DNA of 64,000 bases from Halomonas sp. CUBES01. Its GTDB lineage: Bacteria; Pseudomonadota; Gammaproteobacteria; Pseudomonadales; Halomonadaceae. The stretch is taken from positions 97,397 to 161,396 of the forward strand of contig NZ_JAJLLW010000008.1 in NCBI RefSeq assembly GCF_020991005.1. The letters are read 5' to 3'. How positions within the stretch are numbered: the stretch's first letter is position 1; each line of letters begins with the position of its first letter. Position numbers and translations under genes: made by a program. Below the pieces are notes generated by a model. The model searched no databases and was not told the origin of the DNA. It saw nothing but the letters and a program-made list of their open reading frames with translations. Below are positions 1 through 9,707 of this stretch, in pieces.

Positions 1-2
1 AC

Positions 3-1382
3 CCCTTCTACAGCAGCTATTATGCGGGGGTAGATGAGGCCATCGCGCTCAATGATCATCAGGTACGCTTCACGCTGAACGACACCGAATCCCGGGAGCT
101 GCCGCTCATCGTGGCCCAGTTGCCCATCCTGCCGCGACACTACTGGGAGCAGCACGACTTCAGCGCTCCCACACTGGCCGCTCACCCCGGCTCCGGCCCC
201 TACAAGATCGGCGAAGTGGATCCAGGGCGGCGAATCGTCTATCAGCGCGACGCCAACTACTGGGCAAAAGATCTGCCGGTCAACGTGGGTCGCCACAATA
301 TCGATCGGGTGATCTATGATTACTATAGAGACCGGGATATCGCCTGGGAAGCTTTCAAGGCCGGGCTGACGGATTTTCGCACCGATGCCCGCGCCGCCAC
401 CTGGGCCGTTGGCTACGACTTTCCTGCCTATGAAGAGGGTCTGGTCAAGCGCATCACGGTACCCGACGTGAATCCTTCCATGATGCAGGCATTCGTGTTC
501 AACCTGCGCAAGGAGAAGTTCCAGGATCCTCGGGTGCGCGAGGCGCTTAGCCTGACGTTTGACTTCCCCTGGCTGAATACCAATATTTTCTACGATACCT
601 ACCAGCGAACCGAGAGCTTTTTCCAGAACTCCGAGATGGAAGCCAAGGGCCCACCCAGTGAGGCCGCCCTCGAGCTACTCGAGCCCCATCGCGAAGCACT
701 GCTGGAGGCCTTTCAATCCGACCGCCTGTTCACCGAGCCCTTGCCGATCGATCATCCCAATGACCTTCGCGAACGGCTACGGCTTGCGCTCGATCTACTT
801 CGCGAGGCAGGTTATCGAGTGGAAGACGGCGTGCTGGTGCATCAGGACACTCAGCAGCCACTGAGTCTAGAGGTTCTGCTCTATGATTCGGGGCTTGAAC
901 GGGTGGTGCAGCCGATGCTGCGCAACATGGCCCGCCTGGGTGTGCAGACATCGTTACGCATTGTCGATATCAATCAGTACCTCAACCGTCAGCGCAATTT
1001 CGACTTCGATATGGTGATCAGCCATTTCCCGCAGTCCAATAACCCCGGTAACGAGCAGCGCGACTTCTGGACCAGCCAGGCGGCTGAATCGCCCCAGAGT
1101 CGCAACCGTATGGGGCTGGCAAACCCGGCGGTCGATGACCTGGTCGAGCAGCTTATCCGCGCCGACGACCGTGAATCGCTCAATACTATCGCCCGGACGC
1201 TGGATCGGGTGCTGCGCTGGGGATTCTATGTCATTCCCCACTATCATTCAGGCGAGACGCGGATCGCCATCTGGGATAAATTTGGTTACCCCGAGCCCTT
1301 CCCTGAGTACGCCATGGATCTGGACGCGTGGTGGGTAGATCCCGAACGTGAGGCCGCACTGCAGCGTCAATCCCGACGCTGA
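3..1382 (+). CDS. yejA: YejA-like periplasmic oligopeptide-binding protein (5' end outside window)
   Basis: The reading frame is open from the left edge, so only the last 459 residues are seen; family members are about 600 residues. It is a family 5 extracellular solute-binding protein, which captures peptides in the periplasm and delivers them to an inner-membrane ABC permease. The visible part carries the typical core, including the segments [13 protein letters not shown] and [16 protein letters not shown]. The assignment to YejA rather than OppA or DppA rests on the next three genes, which have the yejB-yejE-yejF order and a double-ATPase YejF. The signal peptide cannot be checked. The stop lies 20 bp before yejB, so the genes are probably co-transcribed. 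In enterobacteria the Yej system imports microcin C and affects peptide sensitivity; the substrate here is inferred. Confidence 0.9.
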   Translation, partial: PFYSSYYAGVDEAIALNDHQVRFTLNDTESRELPLIVAQLPILPRHYWEQHDFSAPTLAAHPGSGPYKIGEVDPGRRIVYQRDANYWAKDLPVNVGRHNIDRVIYDYYRDRDIAWEAFKAGLTDFRTDARAATWAVGYDFPAYEEGLVKRITVPDVNPSMMQAFVFNLRKEKFQDPRVREALSLTFDFPWLNTNIFYDTYQRTESFFQNSEMEAKGPPSEAALELLEPHREALLEAFQSDRLFTEPLPIDHPNDLRERLRLALDLLREAGYRVEDGVLVHQDTQQPLSLEVLLYDSGLERVVQPMLRNMARLGVQTSLRIVDINQYLNRQRNFDFDMVISHFPQSNNPGNEQRDFWTSQAAESPQSRNRMGLANPAVDDLVEQLIRADDRESLNTIARTLDRVLRWGFYVIPHYHSGETRIAIWDKFGYPEPFPEYAMDLDAWWVDPEREAALQRQSRR

Positions 1383-1402
1383 ACGGCTGCAAGGAGAACG
1401 CT

Positions 1403-2476
1403 GTGGCGCGCTATACCCTACGTCGACTGCTGCTGATGATGCCGACACTGATCGGTATCATGCTGCTCAATTTCATCATCGTTCAGGCCGCCCCTGGCGG
1501 CCCCATCGACCAGATGCTGGCGCGCTTCGAAGGCGCCGATGCCATGGCCAGTACGCGCCTGGATATGGGCGGCGCGGACGTCCAGGTTAACGACGAGTCG
1601 CGGGGTGCCCGGGGGATCGACCCGCGCTTCATCGAGCAGCTCGAGCAGCAGTTCGGCTTTGACAAGCCGGCCCATGAGCGCTTTCTGGGCATGATGGGCG
1701 ACTATCTGACGTTCGACTTTGGCACCAGTTTCTTCCGCGACCGCCCCGTCACCGAGCTGATGATCGAGCGTCTTCCGGTATCGATATCACTGGGACTCTG
1801 GACGACGCTGCTGGTGTACGTGATCTCGATTCCACTCGGCATTCGTAAAGCGTTACGCCACGGCTCGCGCTTTGACGTCTGGACCTCTGGCCTGGTGGTC
1901 GTCGGCTATGCCATTCCCGGGTTTTTATTCGCCATTTTGCTGATTGTGCTGTTTGCCGGGGGCACGTACCTGGACTGGTTTCCGCTCAGGGGGCTGACAT
2001 CGCCGGATTTCGACCAGCTTTCCAACTGGGGCAAGATCAAGGATTATTTCTGGCATATCACCCTCCCCGTGATTGCCGCGGCGATCGGCAGCTTTGCCAC
2101 CCTCACCATGCTCACCAAGAACAGCTTTCTGGATGAAATCCATAAGCAGTACGTACTGACCGCCCGTGCCAAGGGCGCCGACGAGCAACGGATTCTTTAC
2201 GGTCATGTGTTCCGTAATGCCATGCTGATCATTATCGCCGGCCTGCCCTCCGCCCTGATCGGCATCTTCTTTACCGGCTCGCTACTGATCGAGGTAATAT
2301 TCTCCCTCGACGGCCTTGGCCTGCTGGGGTTTGAAGCGGTCATGCAGCGGGACTATCCGGTCATCTTTGGCACCTTGTTTCTCTATACGGTGATTGGGTT
2401 GCTGCTCAAACTGGTGTCGGATCTGACGTATGTGTGGGTAGATCCACGCATCGACTTTGCAACACGGGAATCGTGA
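1403..2476 (+). CDS. yejB: ABC transporter permease YejB
   Basis: This 357-residue inner-membrane permease of the binding-protein-dependent transport family starts at GTG with the good ribosome site AAGGAG seven bases upstream. The N-terminus has one membrane segment (about residues 9-30), followed by a periplasmic region of about 100 residues, then about five further segments. The EAA loop involved in ATPase contact is visible as the stretch around [20 protein letters not shown]. YejB-type proteins have a longer first periplasmic loop than DppB, which fits. It would pair with YejE to form the channel, powered by YejF. Its stop is two bases from the preferred yejE start, indicating translational coupling. 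Confidence 0.93.
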   Translation: MARYTLRRLLLMMPTLIGIMLLNFIIVQAAPGGPIDQMLARFEGADAMASTRLDMGGADVQVNDESRGARGIDPRFIEQLEQQFGFDKPAHERFLGMMGDYLTFDFGTSFFRDRPVTELMIERLPVSISLGLWTTLLVYVISIPLGIRKALRHGSRFDVWTSGLVVVGYAIPGFLFAILLIVLFAGGTYLDWFPLRGLTSPDFDQLSNWGKIKDYFWHITLPVIAAAIGSFATLTMLTKNSFLDEIHKQYVLTARAKGADEQRILYGHVFRNAMLIIIAGLPSALIGIFFTGSLLIEVIFSLDGLGLLGFEAVMQRDYPVIFGTLFLYTVIGLLLKLVSDLTYVWVDPRIDFATRES

Positions 2477-2478
2477 AC

Positions 2479-3552
2479 ATGGCCGCCTTTTCGTCTCGAT
2501 TTTCACCCATCACGAAGCGTCGTCTGGCGGCATTCAGGTCGAACCGGCGTGCCCGGGTATCGCTATGGGTATTTGGCGTACTGTTTGTGCTGAGCCTGTT
2601 TGCCGACCTGATCGCCAACGACAAGCCGATCATCATGCAGTACGACGGCCAGTGGTACGTGCCGCTGCTGGTCGACTACCCGGAAACCGAGTTCGACGGC
2701 TTTCTGCCCACTCGCACCGATTACCTGGATCCCTTTGTCCAGCAGCAGATCGCGGATAACGGCTGGGCGCTGTGGCCGCTGATCCCGTTTTCCTACCAGA
2801 CCCTCGACATGCAGATGACCAGGCCTTCCCCCGCGCCCCCTGACGGCCGTCACTGGCTGGGCACCGATGACCAGGGGCGCGATGTGCTTGCCCGGGTTAT
2901 CTATGGGTTTCGCCTCTCGGTGGCCTTTGCCCTGGTGTTAACCGCCGGCTCGCTGGTCTTGGGGGTGGTCATAGGCGGCGTTCAAGGCTACTTCGGCGGC
3001 AAAGTCGATCTGGTAGGCCAGCGAATCACCGAAATCTGGTCGGGGCTTCCGGTGCTGTTTTTATTGATTATTTTAGCCAGCTTCGTGCAGCCAGGTTTCT
3101 GGTGGCTGCTGGGCATCATGCTGCTGTTTTCATGGCTGGGGCTTGTTGATATTGTCCGCGCAGAGTTTCTGCGGGCGCGGAACCTTGAGTATGTACGTGC
3201 CGCCAAGGCAATGGGGCTGCCGTCTCGGCTGATCATGTGGCGGCACGTCCTGCCCAACGCCATGGTCGCCACCCTGACCTTCATTCCATTTCTGTTCACC
3301 GGGGCGATTGGCACCTTGACCGCGCTGGACTTTCTCGGCTTTGGTCTGCCACCGGGGGCGCCCTCGCTGGGCGAGCTTGCGGCACAGGGCAAGAATAACC
3401 TGCATGCGCCCTGGCTGGGGATAACCGCTTTCATGACGCTAGCCATCATGCTGTCGCTGCTGGTATTCATCGGCGAAGGCCTGCGTGACGCCTTTGACCC
3501 CCGTCACGTTCAGCAGCACGCCTCTCCTGCCAAGGACATTCCCCATGCATGA
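2479..3552 (+). CDS. yejE: ABC transporter permease YejE
   Basis: This is the second permease of the Yej importer, 357 residues from ATG 2479. The frame also has a GTG at 2434 inside yejB, but ATG 2479 lies directly after the yejB stop and is the better choice. The protein has one N-terminal membrane segment, a periplasmic insert typical of YejE, and a C-terminal group of about five segments. The EAA-type loop is around RAAKAMGLPSRLIMWRHVLP. The GTDDQGRDVLARVIYG stretch before the second membrane segment is shared by OppC/DppC/YejE permeases. It overlaps the start of yejF by 8 bp. Confidence 0.93.
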   Translation: MAAFSSRFSPITKRRLAAFRSNRRARVSLWVFGVLFVLSLFADLIANDKPIIMQYDGQWYVPLLVDYPETEFDGFLPTRTDYLDPFVQQQIADNGWALWPLIPFSYQTLDMQMTRPSPAPPDGRHWLGTDDQGRDVLARVIYGFRLSVAFALVLTAGSLVLGVVIGGVQGYFGGKVDLVGQRITEIWSGLPVLFLLIILASFVQPGFWWLLGIMLLFSWLGLVDIVRAEFLRARNLEYVRAAKAMGLPSRLIMWRHVLPNAMVATLTFIPFLFTGAIGTLTALDFLGFGLPPGAPSLGELAAQGKNNLHAPWLGITAFMTLAIMLSLLVFIGEGLRDAFDPRHVQQHASPAKDIPHA

Positions 3553-5137
3553 GCCGCTACTTCGCGTCGACAACCTGAGCGTCGCCTTTGACGGCAGCCC
3601 GGTGGTCGAGTCGCTTTCTCTGTCACTTCACGCGGGCGAAACCCTGGCGATTGTCGGTGAATCAGGTTCGGGTAAATCCGTCTCGGCATTGGGGCTGGTG
3701 AATCTGCTCCCTGCCAACGCTCAGGTCAGCGGCGAGCGTCGCTTGAACGGCACGCTGCTTAACACGCTCAGCAAGGCCGAGTGGAATGGTTTGCGCGGCA
3801 ATACCGTGGGGGTTGTCTTTCAGGAACCCATGACGTCGCTCAACCCGCTCCACCGCATTGGCAAACAGATTGGTGAGTCGCTGCGCCTGCATCAGGGGCT
3901 CCGCGGCAAAGCCGCACGGGCGCGAGCCAAAATCCTGCTCGAGCAGGTGAAGCTGCCCCGTGCAGAAGAGCTACTCGATGTGTGGCCCCATCAGCTGTCG
4001 GGCGGGCAGCGTCAGCGGGTCATGATTGCCATGGCCATCGCCAACCACCCATCGCTGTTGATTGCCGATGAGCCCACTACGGCACTCGATGTCACCGTTC
4101 AGCAGGAAATCCTGGCCTTGCTCAAGGATCTGCGCGACGAACACGGCATGGGCCTGTTGCTAATCAGCCACGACCTGAATCTGGTGCGCCGGCACGCCGA
4201 CCGGGTGTGCGTCATGTTCCAGGGCAAGATTCAGGAAACCGGACCTGTCGATCGCGTCTTCGCGCAGCCCCAGAGTGACTATACCCAACGGCTATTGGCG
4301 GCTGAACCTGAAGGTCGGCCCGCACCGGTCACCGCAAGCCCGCCGCTGTTGACGGTCAAGCAGCTGAAAGTCAGCTTCAAGCGTCCCAAAGCAGGCTTAT
4401 TCAAGCGACAGCCGCCAGCGTTCGAAGCTGTCAAGGCCACCGATTTAAGCATCGCCCCGGGTGAAACCTTGGGCATCGTGGGCGAATCGGGCTCGGGGAA
4501 AACCACCCTTGCCTCCGCCATCATGCGGATGGTCGCTAGCCAGGGGGATATCACCCTGGGCGACGCACCGTTGAGCCAACTGAGCGGTAACGATTTACGC
4601 CGCCAGCGCCATCGGCTGCAAATGGTGTTCCAGGATCCTTATGGCGCGCTGTCACCGCGCATGCCGGTGTTTGATATCGTCAGCGAAGGCTTACGCTTCC
4701 ACTACCCCCACTTGTCCGCTGACGAGGTTACCCAACGCGTGCATCAGACGCTAAGCGAAGTCGGCCTGCCGGAAAGCTGTGCGGCGCGCTACCCGCACGA
4801 ATTTTCCGGCGGCCAGCGCCAGCGGATCGCGGTGGCGCGAGCGATCATCCTGGAGCCTGAACTCCTGGTGCTCGACGAGCCGACCTCGGCGCTGGATCGC
4901 ACGGTTCAAAAACAGCTGGTGACGTTGTTGCGTGAGTTACAGGCGAGGCGCCAGCTGAGCTATCTGTTCATCAGCCATGATCTCGCCGTTGTGCGCGCCA
5001 TGGCCCATCGCATCATGGTGCTCAAGGACGGCGAGGTCGTCGAGCAAGGCCCGTGTCTGGACGTGCTTGCCTCCCCTCAACACCCGTATACCAAGGCACT
5101 GATTGCCGCTGCGTATCTAAAGAAATTTGCAGGCTAG
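3545..5137 (+). CDS. yejF: ABC transporter ATP-binding protein YejF (two fused ATPase domains)
   Basis: This 530-residue cytoplasmic ATPase contains two complete ABC cassettes in one chain, the mark of YejF. Domain 1 has Walker A GESGSGKS (about residues 38-45), signature LSGGQRQR and Walker B LLIADEPTTALD. Domain 2 has Walker A GESGSGKT, signature FSGGQRQR and Walker B LLVLDEPTSALD. An oligopeptide-transporter C-terminal region follows each. The frame is open further upstream, but ATG 3545 overlaps the yejE stop in the usual coupled way and gives the expected length. It is the last gene of the yej operon; 205 bp of mostly non-coding DNA follow. Confidence 0.94.
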   Translation: MHEPLLRVDNLSVAFDGSPVVESLSLSLHAGETLAIVGESGSGKSVSALGLVNLLPANAQVSGERRLNGTLLNTLSKAEWNGLRGNTVGVVFQEPMTSLNPLHRIGKQIGESLRLHQGLRGKAARARAKILLEQVKLPRAEELLDVWPHQLSGGQRQRVMIAMAIANHPSLLIADEPTTALDVTVQQEILALLKDLRDEHGMGLLLISHDLNLVRRHADRVCVMFQGKIQETGPVDRVFAQPQSDYTQRLLAAEPEGRPAPVTASPPLLTVKQLKVSFKRPKAGLFKRQPPAFEAVKATDLSIAPGETLGIVGESGSGKTTLASAIMRMVASQGDITLGDAPLSQLSGNDLRRQRHRLQMVFQDPYGALSPRMPVFDIVSEGLRFHYPHLSADEVTQRVHQTLSEVGLPESCAARYPHEFSGGQRQRIAVARAIILEPELLVLDEPTSALDRTVQKQLVTLLRELQARRQLSYLFISHDLAVVRAMAHRIMVLKDGEVVEQGPCLDVLASPQHPYTKALIAAAYLKKFAG

Positions 5138-5227
5138 CTCTTTTTTATCTCAATTCAGGAGCTTGATCTGATGTGCCAGGTAAAAAAGATAACGGTATAA
5201 ATATTTAGCCATGTGAAATAGTAAAAC

Positions 5228-5283
5228 GGAAGGATGGCAGAGCAGTTGAATGAGCCGGTCTTGAAAACCGGCAAAGGTTAATA
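5228..5283 (+). pseudogene. Truncated tRNA-Ser(UGA)-like remnant
   Basis: The 5' half reads like a serine tRNA: acceptor strand GGAAGGA (5228-5234), a D-arm region, and a perfect anticodon arm with stem CCGGT (5255-5259), loop CTTGAAA (5260-5266) carrying anticodon TGA (5262-5264), and stem ACCGG (5267-5271). After the first bases of the variable arm the similarity stops. There is no TTCGAATC-type T loop and no TCCTTCC strand to close the acceptor stem, so a working tRNA is unlikely. Truncated tRNA-Ser copies often mark the border of past integration, but no integrase or attachment repeat is visible here. Confidence 0.6.
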
Positions 5284-5295
5284 GTCCTAGTAATC

Positions 5296-5325
5296 CCGAG
5301 GTGACTGCAGGACATGCCACCTCGG
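5296..5325. terminator. Hairpin between yejF and rsuA, possible bidirectional terminator
   Basis: Perfect 8-bp arms CCGAGGTG (5296-5303) and CACCTCGG (5318-5325) surround a 14-nt loop in the gap between the convergent yejF and rsuA genes. There is no clear T tract on either strand, so its role as an intrinsic terminator is uncertain. Confidence 0.35.
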
Positions 5326-5342
5326 TAGATCATTATCTCTAA

Positions 5343-6047
5343 TTAGAAACTGGCGATTTCGTCAGGAGTAAGTTCGCGCCATTCGCCGGGCGCCAGCGCT
5401 TCGGTCAGCACCACATCGCCAATGGAACGTCGATGCAGCGAGACAACGTGGTTGCCGAGTGCCACGAACATGCGCTTGACCTGATGGTAACGACCTTCGG
5501 TGATGGTCAGCTCGGCCTGCTGGGGTGACAGGAAGCGCAACGTAGCGGGCTGTGTCGGCGTTTCTTCGCCGTCGAGCGTGATGCCTTCGGCGACTTGATT
5601 GATCGCCCATTGAGCCGCTTCACCTTCCATGGGCTCGTCCAGCTCGGCGATATACACCTTTGCGCATCGATGGCGTGGCGACGTGACGCGATGCGACCAC
5701 TGGCCGTCGTCGGTCAACAGCAACAAGCCCGTGGTATCGACATCCAGCCGCCCGACGGGTTGCAATCGCTCCGCCTTGGGCAGGTCGATCAAGTCAACCA
5801 CTCGCGGGTAGAGGCCGCGCCGAGCGGTGCACTCTACATCGGCCGGCTTGTGCAGCATGATATAGCGAAGCCCGACCAGCGCCAGCTGTGCGCCGTTGAG
5901 CACCACCACATCAGTATCGGTATCGATGTGCGTGGCGGGCTGTTTAATCGGCTCGCCGTTCAAGGTGACCTCGCCATTTTTCAGCGCGCGTTTCGCCAGG
6001 CTACGCGTCAACGGGGTCGTTTCACTTAAAAAGCGGTCAAGACGCAT
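5343..6047 (-). CDS. rsuA: 16S rRNA pseudouridine(516) synthase RsuA
   Basis: This 234-residue cytoplasmic enzyme isomerises a single uridine in 16S rRNA to pseudouridine. It has an N-terminal S4 RNA-binding domain (about residues 1-55, beginning MRLDRFLSE) and the RsuA/RluB/E/F catalytic core. The catalytic aspartate is Asp102 in GRLDVDTTGLLLLT, and the C-terminal GRYHQVKRMF motif is also conserved. The short S4 domain and overall length match RsuA rather than RluB or RluF. Its ATG overlaps the stop of the upstream amidase by one base (TAATG), so the two are probably translated together. Confidence 0.9.
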   Translation of the reverse strand: MRLDRFLSETTPLTRSLAKRALKNGEVTLNGEPIKQPATHIDTDTDVVVLNGAQLALVGLRYIMLHKPADVECTARRGLYPRVVDLIDLPKAERLQPVGRLDVDTTGLLLLTDDGQWSHRVTSPRHRCAKVYIAELDEPMEGEAAQWAINQVAEGITLDGEETPTQPATLRFLSPQQAELTITEGRYHQVKRMFVALGNHVVSLHRRSIGDVVLTEALAPGEWRELTPDEIASF

Positions 6048-6862
6048 TATTGGCCGACTCCTGGCTGCAGCGAAAAACGATCGGCATCTTGCCAGGCTGG
6101 GAATTTTTCTCGAAAAGCATCTAAGTCCGTTTTATTGAGGCATCCCGTTTCAACGAACGGCGTATGCGCTGAATGATCGATAAGTGGCTCGCCCTTGAAG
6201 TCCACCAGCATGGAGTCGCCGCTGTAGGCCAGCCCTTTGGCATCTTCGCCGACACGGTTGACGCCAATCACATAGGTGAGGTTTTCAATCGCGCGGGCCT
6301 GCAGTAGCGTCCGCCAGGGTTGACGACGAGGTGCCGGCCAGTTGGCCACGCACAGCAGCGCATCATACTCGAAATGTTCGTCCTGTGCCGGCTGCTGACG
6401 CAGCCAGACCGGAAAACGCAGGTCGTAGCAGACCGTCAGCAGAATCTTGAAACCGTTCAGCTCGACGATCTCGCGGCGCTCGCCCATGCCATAGCGTTCG
6501 TGCTCGCCGGCCATGCGGAAAAGATGCCGTTTATCGTAGTAAATGAGTTCGCCTCGAGGGGTCACCCAGATTAGTCGATTGTAGAACTCACCGTCTTGCT
6601 TGATAGCAACGCTGCCGGTAATCACGCAGTCACGGGACCGCGCCTGATCCAGCAGCCACGCCACACTTTCGCTTTCCTCCATGGGCTGCGCCATTTCACG
6701 CGAGTTCATCGTGAAACCGGTGGCAAACATCTCAGGCAGTACGATCAGATCGGTATCTCGGCTATCAAGCTCACCGAGGAAGTGCGCCAGATGCTCGTGA
6801 TTGGCCTGGGGGTTTTCCCAGCGCAGATCGCATTGCACCAGGCTTGTTCTGAGTTGGCTCAT
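6047..6862 (-). CDS. yafV: Carbon-nitrogen hydrolase, omega-amidase YafV type
   Basis: This 271-residue nitrilase-superfamily amidase shows the full catalytic triad: Glu44 in VLPEMF, Lys111 in YDKRHLF and Cys145 in VCYDLRFP. The YafV/Nit2 branch hydrolyses omega-amides such as 2-oxoglutaramate to the 2-oxoacid and ammonia, removing by-products of glutamine transamination. The MFATGFTM stretch after the glutamate is typical of this branch. It is the first gene of a two-gene unit with rsuA and is divergent from rarD, with a 71-bp gap that should hold both promoters. The exact substrate is inferred from family. Confidence 0.82.
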   Translation of the reverse strand: MSQLRTSLVQCDLRWENPQANHEHLAHFLGELDSRDTDLIVLPEMFATGFTMNSREMAQPMEESESVAWLLDQARSRDCVITGSVAIKQDGEFYNRLIWVTPRGELIYYDKRHLFRMAGEHERYGMGERREIVELNGFKILLTVCYDLRFPVWLRQQPAQDEHFEYDALLCVANWPAPRRQPWRTLLQARAIENLTYVIGVNRVGEDAKGLAYSGDSMLVDFKGEPLIDHSAHTPFVETGCLNKTDLDAFREKFPAWQDADRFSLQPGVGQ

Positions 6863-6933
6863 GGAATCACTCCTTACGCCGCTCTCGTTGTCGCGGTTGT
6901 GTTAGATTAACCTTTTTAAATAATGAGGCTGCC

Positions 6934-7842
6934 ATGCTTCCTACTTCACCACGCGATCCAGAAGCCGTCAAAGGGGTAGGCTTTGGTTTGACGGCCTACA
7001 TCATGTGGGGCTGTTTTCCGCTTTTTTTTGCACTGTTTGATGGCGTCCCCGCCATCGAGGTGCTTGTTCACCGTATTCTCTGGTCGTGCCTGTTTCTGGT
7101 AGGCCTGATCAGCCTGTTACGGCGTTGGCCACCGGTCGTCGCCGCGCTGGTGGAGCCCAGGCGTCTTGGCCGTGTGTTGGCCTGCGCCGTGCTGATTGGC
7201 TTCAACTGGGGGTTGTACATTTATGCGGTGGAAACCCAACAGGTACTGCAGGCCAGTTTAGGCTATTTCTTGACGCCGCTGGTGAACATAGCGCTGGGCA
7301 TGCTGGTGTTACGCGAAGTCATGGCGCGGCTGCAGCTGGTGGCGCTAGGGTTGGCCAGCCTTGCCATTGCCATCCAGTTTTTCATGTTGGGAGAGTTGCC
7401 ATGGATAAGCCTGGCGCTGGCATTGAGTTTCGGCAGCTACGGGCTGTTCAGGAAACAGGTGCCACTTGATGGTCTTTCCGGGCTCTTCGTGGAAACCCTG
7501 CTGCTATTTCCGATAGCGCTGATCGCGCTGGCAGGCTTCAGCTGGTATGGCGCCTCGCACTTCCTGGGCGATACGCAAACAACGGCCTTGCTGGTGGCCA
7601 GTGGCGTTATCACCGCCCTGCCCCTCATGGCCTTTGCGGGTGCCGCACGGCGTCTGCGTCTCGCCACGCTGGGGTTCTTGATGTACATCAACCCAAGCAT
7701 CCAGTTTCTGATTGCCCTGACGGTGTTCAACGAGCCGCTAAGCCCCATTCAGCTGACCACCTTCGTGATGATCTGGACAGGGCTTGCGCTTTACTCCTGG
7801 TCGGCCTGGCAGTCACGTCCTCGCCAGTTGGCCGCCGGGTAG
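6934..7842 (+). CDS. rarD: EamA-family transporter RarD
   Basis: This 302-residue inner-membrane protein has about ten hydrophobic segments arranged as two EamA repeats. It matches the RarD branch by its opening [19 protein letters not shown] and the [20 protein letters not shown] region after the third segment. RarD proteins are named for a chloramphenicol-sensitive phenotype; their transported substrate is not firmly known. The 3' end overlaps the convergent chemoreceptor gene by 30 bp. It is divergent from the omega-amidase gene. Confidence 0.87.
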   Translation: MLPTSPRDPEAVKGVGFGLTAYIMWGCFPLFFALFDGVPAIEVLVHRILWSCLFLVGLISLLRRWPPVVAALVEPRRLGRVLACAVLIGFNWGLYIYAVETQQVLQASLGYFLTPLVNIALGMLVLREVMARLQLVALGLASLAIAIQFFMLGELPWISLALALSFGSYGLFRKQVPLDGLSGLFVETLLLFPIALIALAGFSWYGASHFLGDTQTTALLVASGVITALPLMAFAGAARRLRLATLGFLMYINPSIQFLIALTVFNEPLSPIQLTTFVMIWTGLALYSWSAWQSRPRQLAAG

Positions 7843-9468
7843 CGACAGCGCTGCCTGATCGTCCGGCAGCGGTTCTGGCGACGCTTCTCGCTCGGGCTGA
7901 TAGCCGATACGGAAGCCACCCCAGTGCCGACCATTGATATAGATGGGGACGGACAGGTCATGCATGATTTCGCCGGTATCGCGCTTGTAGGTTTGCAGCA
8001 GCAAGGGCTTTTCGTGGGCACCGCAGCGACGCCCGGTGGGATCATCGAAGATGCGTTTGCTGCGGCAGAATTTTAGATCGTGATCGTAATCACCGGTGGG
8101 CGGGCGGCTGACGGCCTTATTATGCGTCGGCACGTAGCCTTTCCGATCACAGGTGATCGCATAGCCCAGATCGAACCGCGTCAGCAGCGGTTCCTGGAGG
8201 TCGGGCAGGTACTTGTCGGTGAAACCGTCAAAGGACGTTCGGTAAAGCGGCGGGCGGGTATCGGGAACCTGCTGATAGTCGGGCTGAAATAGCGCGGCCT
8301 CGCTCAGCTCGCCTCTCTTGAGCGCGCTTTCAAACAGCTTGCCGATCCGATCCGCCGTTTGCCGCGCCGCATGAAACACCTGCTGATGACGGCCGTTGAG
8401 CCGCTGCTGCGCCAGCTCACCGTCGACGCCTTCGGCCGCGTCCATCAGGGCGCGCGCCTGGTTGGCCAGATCGTGCATGTCGCGATTGCCCTCATCCACG
8501 TCGGCTTCCAGCTGATCCAAGGTGTCGGCAACGGTCTGGCTATGCTCCCGGGTGTTGTCGATGGCCTGGGCGACGCTACTGATTTCGCTTTGTACCTGGT
8601 CGAACTCCTGGGTGATGGTGCCAAGACTCTCGCCTACTTGCTGCATATCTGTCGAACGATGGCTGATACGGCTCATCAGGATGCCCATTGAGGACACCAC
8701 ATTCTGACCGCTCTGGTGCATGTCCTTGACCAGCTCATCGACGCTTTGGGTCGCCGTCGAGGTCTTGTGCGCCAGATTACGCACCTCGCCCGCCACCACG
8801 GCAAACCCGCGCCCGTGTTCACCCGCACGAGCGGCCTCGATGGACGCATTGAGCGACAGCAGGTGCGTCTGCTCGGCGATGTCCTCGATCATCGACGTGA
8901 CGTTACGCACGCGCTCGATCTTGTCGTTGAGCGCGGTCAGCATCTCGAGCGACTGTTGGGATTGCGCAGACACCTCGCTCATCTCGTTGATGATGTCGGT
9001 CAGGGCTGCCTGGTTATGGTGACTGGATTCCCGCGCGCTTTCCGCAAGCGCGGCCACCTGGGAAGCACTGGCGCTGACCTGCATGATGGCCGTGTTGATC
9101 GCGCCCATGCTCGCCGACGAATCGCGGGCCATCTTCTCCTGCTTGCTCAGGCGCTGATCCATCAGGTCGGCATAGTGAGAGACTTCAGCCGAGGCGATGG
9201 CGGTGCTGCTGGCGCGACGCATCAGCCGGAACGCCATGGCCCTCAGTGAGGCATAGTCCGCCATCAGACGAAGGCCTGTGCGCCTGCCCTCGAGCTGCTG
9301 CTGATCAGCCTGGTAAAGCGACCACCACGGGTTCAAGACACACAGCGCGCCCGCCAGCGCCGCCAGGCCAATTGCGATATACCCTCCCAGCGTGCTGTAG
9401 GACACCAGCCACCCGGCAAGTGCCAGCAGCACTACGGGAACTAACCATCGAAGGACACGCATCATCAT
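7813..9468 (-). CDS. Methyl-accepting chemotaxis protein without a periplasmic sensor domain
   Basis: The protein is about 551 residues. Two closely spaced N-terminal membrane segments (about residues 3-45) are joined by almost no periplasmic loop. The cytoplasmic signalling domain is clear from the hairpin tip [20 protein letters not shown] followed by [18 protein letters not shown]. No HAMP domain is evident. After the signalling coiled coil comes a C-terminal region of about 150 residues with [42 protein letters not shown] and [11 protein letters not shown], which looks like a ligand-sensing Cache/PAS-like fold placed after the signalling domain. Sensing is therefore probably intracellular. 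Three ATGs occur at the start (9468, 9465, 9462) after AAGAG; an upstream ATG at 9507 is also in frame. Confidence 0.82.
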   Translation of the reverse strand: MMMRVLRWLVPVVLLALAGWLVSYSTLGGYIAIGLAALAGALCVLNPWWSLYQADQQQLEGRRTGLRLMADYASLRAMAFRLMRRASSTAIASAEVSHYADLMDQRLSKQEKMARDSSASMGAINTAIMQVSASASQVAALAESARESSHHNQAALTDIINEMSEVSAQSQQSLEMLTALNDKIERVRNVTSMIEDIAEQTHLLSLNASIEAARAGEHGRGFAVVAGEVRNLAHKTSTATQSVDELVKDMHQSGQNVVSSMGILMSRISHRSTDMQQVGESLGTITQEFDQVQSEISSVAQAIDNTREHSQTVADTLDQLEADVDEGNRDMHDLANQARALMDAAEGVDGELAQQRLNGRHQQVFHAARQTADRIGKLFESALKRGELSEAALFQPDYQQVPDTRPPLYRTSFDGFTDKYLPDLQEPLLTRFDLGYAITCDRKGYVPTHNKAVSRPPTGDYDHDLKFCRSKRIFDDPTGRRCGAHEKPLLLQTYKRDTGEIMHDLSVPIYINGRHWGGFRIGYQPEREASPEPLPDDQAALSLPGGQLART

Positions 9469-9573
9469 TACTCTTGTTATTGACGTGATAAAAAGCTCCC
9501 AAGCCATTGATCAGGCTCAAGGTTAGCTTACCCGTTCATTAGCGTTAAATAAGTAACACTTTGGGAGAAGACC

Positions 9574-9633
9574 ATGAGAACAGATGAAATCAGTGTCAGG
9601 TGCCGTAATTTTGCTTATAACACGTTAATATAA
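9574..9633 (+). CDS. Possible 19-codon leader peptide upstream of sulP
   Basis: ATG 9574 has a good ribosome site (GGGAGAAGACC) and a 19-residue frame, MRTDEISVRCRNFAYNTLI, ending at TAA 9633. It lies 74 bp before the SulP start. No hairpin pair typical of attenuation was found, and short frames of this size occur by chance, so it is only a candidate. Confidence 0.15.
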   Translation: MRTDEISVRCRNFAYNTLI

Positions 9634-9634
9634 T
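9629..9634 (+). promoter_or_regulatory. Possible -10 element for sulP
   Basis: A perfect TATAAT lies 74 bp upstream of the SulP ATG. No good -35 box was found at 16-18 bp, so the promoter would be weak or activator-dependent. Confidence 0.3.
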
Positions 9635-9707
9635 GACTTGCGTTCGTGTTAGGCCATTGCCCTAGCTCATCGACCTGCTGATTGACGGCGAATCGCCACG
9701 GGAGCCC

